Positions 7,113-11,648 of a stretch of DNA of 11,648 nucleotides are shown piece after piece (within the stretch, counting starts at the first letter, position 1; each line of letters opens with the position of its first letter). Below the pieces are notes generated by a model. It did not search any database and was not told where the DNA came from. It saw only the letters and a program-made list of their open reading frames with translations. The stretch spans positions 1-11,648 of the forward strand of contig JAUPLV010000064.1 of NCBI GenBank assembly GCA_030836725.1, read 5' to 3'. The stretch is from Pseudomonadota bacterium. Its GTDB lineage: Bacteria; Pseudomonadota; Gammaproteobacteria; Burkholderiales; Thiobacillaceae. Made by a program: the position numbers and the translations under genes.

Positions 7113-8192
7113 TCACCCGGTTTGCTGCAGCAGTTTCTGGAAGGCGGCCTCGAACAGTTTGACGCCGTCGTCCTGCAGGGTGTCGCCGACCGCGTCCATG
7201 TCGATTCCCAGCCGGGCCAGTTCGGCCAGTTGCGCTTCGGCCTCGGCGACGCCGTCCTCAAGCCGCGGCGCCGGCTGGCCGTGATCGCGCAGCGCGGCGA
7301 GCGTCTTGTCGGGAAGGGTGTTGATGGTTTCCGCGCCGATCAGCGGCTCGACGTACAGAAGGTCGTGATAATCCGGGTTCTTGACCCCGCTGCTCGCCCA
7401 CAGCAGATATTGCGGCGCCGCGCCCCGCCGCGTCAGTTCGGCGAAGGCCTCGCCGCGAAAGACGCGCAGATAGCGTTGGTAAGCCAGCCTGGCCATTGCC
7501 ACCGCGGCTTTGCCGCGCAACGAAAGTGCTTCCTGCGTGCCGATGGCAGTGAGCTGCGTGTCGACCAGGGTGTCGACGCGCGACAGGAACAGGCTCGCCA
7601 CCGCCTTGTTCCGGCGCACGTCGGCCCCGGCATGGGCGCGTGCGGTGAGCCCGCGGATATAGGCGTCGAACGCCGCCTGCGTCTGCGCGACCGAAAACAG
7701 CAGGGTCACGTTGACGTTGATGCCGAGCGTGGTCAGCGCCTCGAACGCGCTGAGCCCTTCGGGCGTTCCCGGAACCTTGATCAGCAGGTTGCGGCGATCC
7801 ACAGCGGCGGCCAGGCGTTGCGCTTCCTTCACCGTGCGCACGGCGTCGTAGGCCCAGCGCGGCGCGACTTCCAGGCTGACATAGCCGTCGTTGCCGCCGC
7901 TGGCTTCATAGGTCGGCAGCAGCAGATCGCAGGCGGCCTGGATGTCGGGGATCACCATGGCCTCGTAGCGCCGCTCGGCATCCGGCTCGCTGGCCTTGAG
8001 CCGAGCCAGGTCGTCGGCGTAATAAGGGCTGGCGGCCAGCGCGTTCTGGAAGATCGACGGATTCGAGGTCACGCCCGATATGCCGTCCTCGGCGATCAGG
8101 CGGGCCAGCGTGCCGTCGCGGATCAGGCTGCGCGACAGGTTGTCCAGCCACAGGCTTTGGCCGAGAGTGGTGACGTGCTGGGTGATGTTCAT
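7113..8192 (-). CDS. tal: Transaldolase
   Basis: This 359-residue cytosolic enzyme of the non-oxidative pentose phosphate pathway moves a dihydroxyacetone unit from sedoheptulose 7-phosphate to glyceraldehyde 3-phosphate. GVTSNPSIFQ (40-49) is the substrate-binding region near the N-terminus. Lys139 in NLLIKVPGTPEG is the expected Schiff-base lysine. SRVDTLVD and ASSGVKNPDYHDLLYVE are also family-typical. Length and sequence resemble the larger mycobacterial/cyanobacterial-type transaldolases rather than E. coli TalB. The start at 8192 is chosen because homology begins at NITQHVTTLGQSLWLDNLSR. An open in-frame extension upstream (GTG at 8342) is wholly inside the inserted element and does not resemble the family. 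The only Shine-Dalgarno-like AGGA is just 2 bases from the ATG and belongs to the element's inverted repeat, so the native leader appears displaced. Confidence 0.92.
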   Translation of the reverse strand: MNITQHVTTLGQSLWLDNLSRSLIRDGTLARLIAEDGISGVTSNPSIFQNALAASPYYADDLARLKASEPDAERRYEAMVIPDIQAACDLLLPTYEASGGNDGYVSLEVAPRWAYDAVRTVKEAQRLAAAVDRRNLLIKVPGTPEGLSAFEALTTLGINVNVTLLFSVAQTQAAFDAYIRGLTARAHAGADVRRNKAVASLFLSRVDTLVDTQLTAIGTQEALSLRGKAAVAMARLAYQRYLRVFRGEAFAELTRRGAAPQYLLWASSGVKNPDYHDLLYVEPLIGAETINTLPDKTLAALRDHGQPAPRLEDGVAEAEAQLAELARLGIDMDAVGDTLQDDGVKLFEAAFQKLLQQTG

Positions 8193-8193
8193 A

Positions 8194-8212
8194 ATCCTAG
8201 AAACCGCAGTTG
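8194..8212 (+). repeat. Left terminal inverted repeat
   Basis: This arm reads atcctagaaaccgcagttg and is the reverse complement of 8413-8431 except for one base (C versus T in the T-run of the opposite arm). It ends one base before the transaldolase start codon on the minus strand. Confidence 0.75.
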
Positions 8213-8412
8213 GACGCGCCCGATGGTGCGTCTGATCGTGTGACTGCCGCGAAGCAACGACGCCGCAGGCCGGGGCCTGCAAGGAGGCGCGACAAAGGCA
8301 GGCGCGCGGGCAGGCGTGCCAGCGGGTGCGTAGCGGACTCACCCAAAAGGTGAAGGCGAGCCAATCCGGGAAATCCAGTGTTCATGCAATTCTCGCAAGG
8401 GTATTGAGCGGT

Positions 8413-8431
8413 CAACTGCGGTTTTTAGGAT
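8413..8431 (-). repeat. Right terminal inverted repeat
   Basis: This arm reads caactgcggtttttaggat on the plus strand. It contains the TAA stop codon (8427-8425) and the last serine codon of the VOC gene. Confidence 0.75.
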
Positions 8432-8847
8432 GATACGTCCTCGTCGTGGGGGCCAACCCAGAAATACGGATTATGGGCAATTTCCCAAAGGTGGCCATCC
8501 GGGTCCCTGAAATATCCGGCGTAGCCACCCCAGGCGGTTTTTTGCGCGGCCCTGGCGAGCGTCGCACCGGCATCAAGCGCCTGCCGCATGACATTTTCCA
8601 CTTCCGCTTCGGAAGCCACATTGTGGGAAAGCGTGAATCCTTCGAATCCCGATCCTTCGGATGAAACTGTGGCGTCTTCGGCCAGGGCGTGGCGGTCGTA
8701 CAGCCCCAGCCAGCTTCCATTGAGGGTGAAGAAGGCCACTTCAGGCGGCGATTCCATGCGGGGAAAGCCCAATTCAGCCTCGTAGAATTGGATGGATGCC
8801 GTGAGGTTGCGAACGCCGAGGGTGATCATGCTGATGCGTGGTTTCAT
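8425..8847 (-). CDS. VOC/glyoxalase-fold family protein
   Basis: This 140-residue single-module protein of the vicinal oxygen chelate superfamily has the length of a glyoxalase/bleomycin-resistance/dioxygenase-type monomer. It opens with ISMITLGVRNLTASIQFYEAELGF, the first beta-alpha-beta unit. It closes with WGGYAGYFRDPDGHLWEI (106-123), where the Glu is the usual metal-ligand position. The substrate is unknown; this subgroup is often only annotated as VOC family. A GGGAG site at 8854-8858, 6 bases before the ATG, supports the start. The stop codon and the last serine fall in the arm of the inserted element. The final few residues may therefore differ from the original C-terminus, although the conserved fold is complete. 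It is divergent from aroC. Confidence 0.82.
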   Translation of the reverse strand: MKPRISMITLGVRNLTASIQFYEAELGFPRMESPPEVAFFTLNGSWLGLYDRHALAEDATVSSEGSGFEGFTLSHNVASEAEVENVMRQALDAGATLARAAQKTAWGGYAGYFRDPDGHLWEIAHNPYFWVGPHDEDVSS

Positions 8848-8957
8848 AATGTGCTCCCGTTCTTGGTGCCTGGTTTCAGTCTAGCCGCCAAGGATAGAAC
8901 TGCTTCATGACGGCAAGTTCACCGGGCAGCGGTGGCCGGGGCCAGAAGCCATGCCTG

Positions 8958-8966
8958 TGCTAGACT
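8958..8966 (+). promoter_or_regulatory. Possible extended -10 promoter for aroC
   Basis: TGCTAGACT on the plus strand fits an extended -10 (TGn followed by TAGACT, 4/6). No recognisable -35 lies 17 bases upstream. Transcription would start near 8973, giving a pyrimidine-rich leader of about 30 bases. The remainder of the 156-base divergent gap (8848-9003) shows nothing clearer. Confidence 0.35.
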
Positions 8967-9003
8967 TCGGCGCATTCTTTCGGCTCTTTTTCCACTCATT
9001 TCC

Positions 9004-10104
9004 ATGTCTGGCAGCACACTCGGCAAACTCTTCTGTGTCACCGTTTTCGGCGAATCGCACGGCCCCGCCATCGGCTGCGTGGTCGACGGCTGCCCGCCCG
9101 GGATGGCGCTGGCCGAGGCCGACATCCAGCATGATCTGGACCGCCGCAAGCCGGGCACCTCACGTCATGTCACCCAGCGCCGCGAATCCGACACCGCCGA
9201 AATCCTCTCCGGACTGTACGAGGGCAAGACCACCGGCACGCCGATCGCGCTGCTGATCCGCAACGAGGACCAGCGCAGCAAGGACTATGGCAACATCGGC
9301 GAGACCTTCCGCCCCGGCCACGCCGACTACACCTACACGCAGAAATACGGTTTCCGCGATCCGCGCGGCGGCGGGCGCTCCTCGGCGCGGCTGACCGCGC
9401 CCATCGTCGGCGCCGGCGCCATCGCGAAGAAGTGGCTGAAGGAAAAATACGGCATCGTCATTCGTGGCTACATGAGCGCGCTGGGGCCGATCGACATCCC
9501 CTTCGAATCGTGGGGCGAGATCGACAACAACGCCTTCTTCTCGCCCAGTGCCGCCATCGTTCCCGATCTCGAGGAATACATGGACGCGCTGCGCAAATCC
9601 GGCGATTCGGTCGGCGCCCGGATCAGCGTTGTTGCCGAGAGCGTCCCGCCCGGCTGGGGCGAGCCGCTGTACGACAAGCTCGACGCCGACCTCGCCCACG
9701 CGCTGATGGGGCTGAACGCCGTCAAGGGCGTGGAAATCGGCGACGGCATGGACGCCGCGCGGCAGAAGGGCACCGAGCACCGCGACGAGATCACGCCGGA
9801 GGGATTCCTCTCCAACCACGCTGGCGGCGTCCTGGGCGGCATCTCGTCCGGCCAGGCCATCGTCGCGCACATTGCGATCAAACCCACCTCGTCGATGCGC
9901 CTGCCCGGCCGCTCGATCGACCTCAACGGCCAGCCGGTCGAGGTCGTTACCCACGGCCGCCACGATCCCTGCGTCGGCATCCGTGCCACCCCGATTGCCG
10001 AGGCGCTGATGGCCATCGTGCTGATGGACCATGCGCTGCGCCACCGCGCGCAGTGCGGCGACGTCGCCAGCGGCACGCCGACGGTGCCGGGCCAAGCCGT
10101 CTAG
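9004..10104 (+). CDS. aroC: Chorismate synthase
   Basis: This 366-residue enzyme makes chorismate from 5-enolpyruvylshikimate 3-phosphate, the last shikimate-pathway step, using reduced FMN. The conserved signatures are all present: GESHGPAIGCVVDGCPPG (16-33), DPRGGGRSSARLTAP (119-133) with the FMN/phosphate-binding arginines, and GRHDPCVGIRATPIAEA (318-334). The length is typical of the bacterial enzyme. ATG 9004 is used because SGSTLGKLFCVTVFGESHG is the family N-terminus. The frame is open to 8932, but those 24 residues are not family-like. No Shine-Dalgarno precedes 9004; the leader is pyrimidine-rich. A phospholipase D-family gene follows 7 bases after the stop and is probably co-transcribed. 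Confidence 0.97.
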   Translation: MSGSTLGKLFCVTVFGESHGPAIGCVVDGCPPGMALAEADIQHDLDRRKPGTSRHVTQRRESDTAEILSGLYEGKTTGTPIALLIRNEDQRSKDYGNIGETFRPGHADYTYTQKYGFRDPRGGGRSSARLTAPIVGAGAIAKKWLKEKYGIVIRGYMSALGPIDIPFESWGEIDNNAFFSPSAAIVPDLEEYMDALRKSGDSVGARISVVAESVPPGWGEPLYDKLDADLAHALMGLNAVKGVEIGDGMDAARQKGTEHRDEITPEGFLSNHAGGVLGGISSGQAIVAHIAIKPTSSMRLPGRSIDLNGQPVEVVTHGRHDPCVGIRATPIAEALMAIVLMDHALRHRAQCGDVASGTPTVPGQAV

Positions 10105-10111
10105 ACATCCC

Positions 10112-11608
10112 ATGCCGCGCCGTAACAGCCTGCTGGCCCGGTTATGCTTGCTGGCGCTGTTGCTGTGCGGCGGAGTCTGTCGTCCCGCCATCGCGTCGAT
10201 GGCCTTCATCGACAGCCAGATCGCCGCGCATCCGGGCGAAACCGGCATCTATGTGCTGGACACCGGCGAACAAGCCCTGCTGGCGCGCGCCTGGCTGGCG
10301 GACCATGCGCGGCATGCGATCGAGGTGCAGTATTTCATCTGGAGCAGCGACAACATCGGCATCCTCGCCAGCGAAGCGCTGCTGCGCGCGGCCGAACGTG
10401 GGGTGAAGGTGCGCGTCATCGTCGACGATCTGATGATCGACGCCCCCGACAAGTCGCTGCTGGCGCTGGCCAGGCATCCCGGCGTCGAGATCCGCATCTA
10501 CAATCCCAAACACCAGGTCGGGACGCCGCTCCACAGGCGCGCGCTCAACGTGCTGACCGATTTCCGTGGCGTCAACCAGCGCATGCACGACAAGACCTTC
10601 ATCGTCGACGGCAAGGTGGCGATTACCGGCGGCCGCAACATGGCCGACGAGTATTTCGACTACGACAGCGAATACACCTTCCGCGACCGCGATGCGCTGG
10701 TGGTGGGCGATGCGGCGCAGGCGATGCGGGCGAATTTCGATGCCTTCTGGGCCAGCAAACTCTCCGTGCCGGTGGAATCGCTCTACGACGGATGGGGGCT
10801 GATGAAGAAAAACGTCAAGGTCGACGACGCCGAGGCGCAGCAGGTCTACCGCGAACTGCACGCTTACGCCCGCAAGCCGGAAAACTTCGCGCCGGACGTG
10901 CGCGCCGCGATCGACGACGCCCCCGCCGCATTCGAGCGCCTGGCGCGCGAGATGGCCTGGGGCCGGGTCGAGTTCATCCACGATGCCCCTGGCAAGAACG
11001 GCAAACGCTGGAGCCTGGGCGGCGGCGGGAAAAGCTCGGCGGCGCTGGCGAAGCTGGTGGCTGGCGCGCGCGAATCCATCGTGATCCAGTCGCCCTACCT
11101 AGTGATGTCCGACAACGCCAAGGCCCTGTTCAGAAAGGCGGTCGCGCGCGGGGTCAAGGTGCGCATCCTCACCAACTCGCTCGCCTCCACCGACAACATG
11201 CAGGCTTTCTCCGGCTACCGAAGCCAGCGCAAACAACTGCTCAAAATGGGCCTCGACATCCGCGAATACAAGCCCGACCCGGCGAACCGCGCCATGCTGA
11301 TGTCGCGCGCCAACCCGCCGGCCACGCCGCCAGTATTCGCGCTGCACGCAAAGAGCATGGTGGTGGACGGCAGGATCGCCTACATCGGCACCTTCAATTT
11401 CGACCCGCGCTCGGAAAACCTCAATACCGAAGTCGGCGTGATCGTTCACCACGCCGGGCTGGCGCAGCAACTGCAGGCGACGATGGAGGCCGACATGCGC
11501 CCGGAAAACAGCTGGAGCGCAGCCGACTCGCCCGATCGGTACGTGCCGATGACCAAGCGCGGGCAGGTGCGGCTATGGCAGCTGCTGCCGCTGAAGCCCT
11601 TGCTCTAG
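10112..11608 (+). CDS. Exported phospholipase D/cardiolipin synthase-like protein
   Basis: This 498-residue phospholipase D superfamily protein carries two HKD motifs: HDKTFIVDGKVAITGGRN (His159, Lys161, Asp166) and HAKSMVVDGRIAYIGTFNF (His412, Lys414, Asp419). Both catalytic halves are therefore intact. The N-terminus (MPRRN then LLARLCLLALLLCGGV) is a basic-hydrophobic signal peptide with a probable cleavage after AIA at 26-28. No good lipobox is present. It therefore probably acts in the periplasm or at the membrane surface. The closest type is ClsC/YmdC-like cardiolipin synthase, which condenses phosphatidylglycerol with another phospholipid. A phosphodiesterase role on another substrate cannot be excluded. 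ATG 10112 was chosen because it starts the signal peptide; an upstream in-frame ATG (10031) lies within aroC. No strong ribosome-binding site is visible, suggesting coupling to aroC 7 bases upstream. The last 40 bases of the window (11609-11648) show no recognisable feature. Confidence 0.88.
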   Translation: MPRRNSLLARLCLLALLLCGGVCRPAIASMAFIDSQIAAHPGETGIYVLDTGEQALLARAWLADHARHAIEVQYFIWSSDNIGILASEALLRAAERGVKVRVIVDDLMIDAPDKSLLALARHPGVEIRIYNPKHQVGTPLHRRALNVLTDFRGVNQRMHDKTFIVDGKVAITGGRNMADEYFDYDSEYTFRDRDALVVGDAAQAMRANFDAFWASKLSVPVESLYDGWGLMKKNVKVDDAEAQQVYRELHAYARKPENFAPDVRAAIDDAPAAFERLAREMAWGRVEFIHDAPGKNGKRWSLGGGGKSSAALAKLVAGARESIVIQSPYLVMSDNAKALFRKAVARGVKVRILTNSLASTDNMQAFSGYRSQRKQLLKMGLDIREYKPDPANRAMLMSRANPPATPPVFALHAKSMVVDGRIAYIGTFNFDPRSENLNTEVGVIVHHAGLAQQLQATMEADMRPENSWSAADSPDRYVPMTKRGQVRLWQLLPLKPLL

Positions 11609-11648
11609 TCACGGCGTCTTCATGGCGGCCGCCCAGTCGCATTACTGG

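Larger units (their letters stand above)
8194..8431. mobile_element. MITE-like 238-bp element with 19-bp terminal inverted repeats
   Basis: The whole gap between the VOC gene and transaldolase is bounded by near-perfect inverted repeats (18/19 matches) that enclose 200 bases. The interior has small hairpins, for example GCAGGC (8265-8270) with GCCTGC (8275-8280) and TCACC (8339-8343) with GGTGA (8349-8353). No transposase fits in it, so it would be a non-autonomous miniature element mobilised in trans. If the ends are taken as CCTAG/CCTAA (8196 and 8429), the flanking pentamers ATAAT (8191-8195) and ATGAT (8430-8434) are a possible decayed target duplication, 4 of 5 matching. A minus-strand frame (8197-8415) is open almost from arm to arm, but nothing suggests it is translated. 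Family assignment cannot be made from sequence alone. Confidence 0.65.

Noticed and set aside
7122..8243. Plus-strand open frame of 373 codons antisense to transaldolase
   Set aside because: It is a shadow of tal, has no recognisable motif, and ends in the inserted element.
9160..10248. Minus-strand open frame of 362 codons antisense to aroC
   Set aside because: The plus strand encodes unmistakable chorismate synthase; the antisense frame is a GC artefact.
1..11648. CRISPR arrays, tRNA or rRNA genes, phage or defence genes
   Set aside because: No regularly spaced repeats, cloverleaf sequence, transposase, integrase or nuclease/helicase defence motif was seen on either strand.

Overview
The window is ordinary GC-rich (roughly 60-65% by eye) proteobacterial chromosome, densely packed with housekeeping genes. 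RluA, chorismate synthase, the mycobacterial-type transaldolase and the overall codon use fit a betaproteobacterium, perhaps of the Nitrosomonadales or Rhodocyclales kind. That placement is an inference from protein style, not from a marker gene. I saw no tRNA, rRNA, CRISPR array, phage gene or transposase gene.

Layout. Positions 104-2191 (minus strand) encode the two subunits of a heterotetrameric pyruvate/2-oxoacid dehydrogenase E1, pdhA then pdhB, with hairpin-rich repeat sequence between and after them. A good sigma70-type promoter lies before pdhA. Diverging from it on the plus strand are an M17 leucyl aminopeptidase-family gene (2303-3757) and, 11 bases later, rluA (3769-4428). These converge on a minus-strand run. 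In transcription order that run is a VOC/glyoxalase-fold gene (8425-8847), transaldolase (7113-8192), a two-CBS-domain protein (6350-6943) and an acetolactate-synthase-like ThDP enzyme (4462-6126). Divergent from the VOC gene, on the plus strand, are aroC (9004-10104) and, 7 bases later, an exported phospholipase D/cardiolipin-synthase-like protein (10112-11608).

How the genes relate. Several belong to central carbon metabolism: pyruvate oxidation (pdhAB), the pentose phosphate pathway (tal), chorismate synthesis (aroC) and a ThDP enzyme that probably acts on pyruvate or a related 2-oxoacid. They do not form one pathway-dedicated operon. The CBS protein beside the ThDP enzyme could be a nucleotide-sensing partner, but only adjacency supports this.

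The most unusual structure is a 238-base element at 8194-8431. It is bounded by 19-base inverted repeats (18 of 19 matching) and fills the whole gap between the VOC gene and transaldolase. It looks like a non-autonomous, MITE-like insertion. One arm holds the VOC stop codon, and the other ends one base before the transaldolase start codon. No clearly new multi-gene system is visible.
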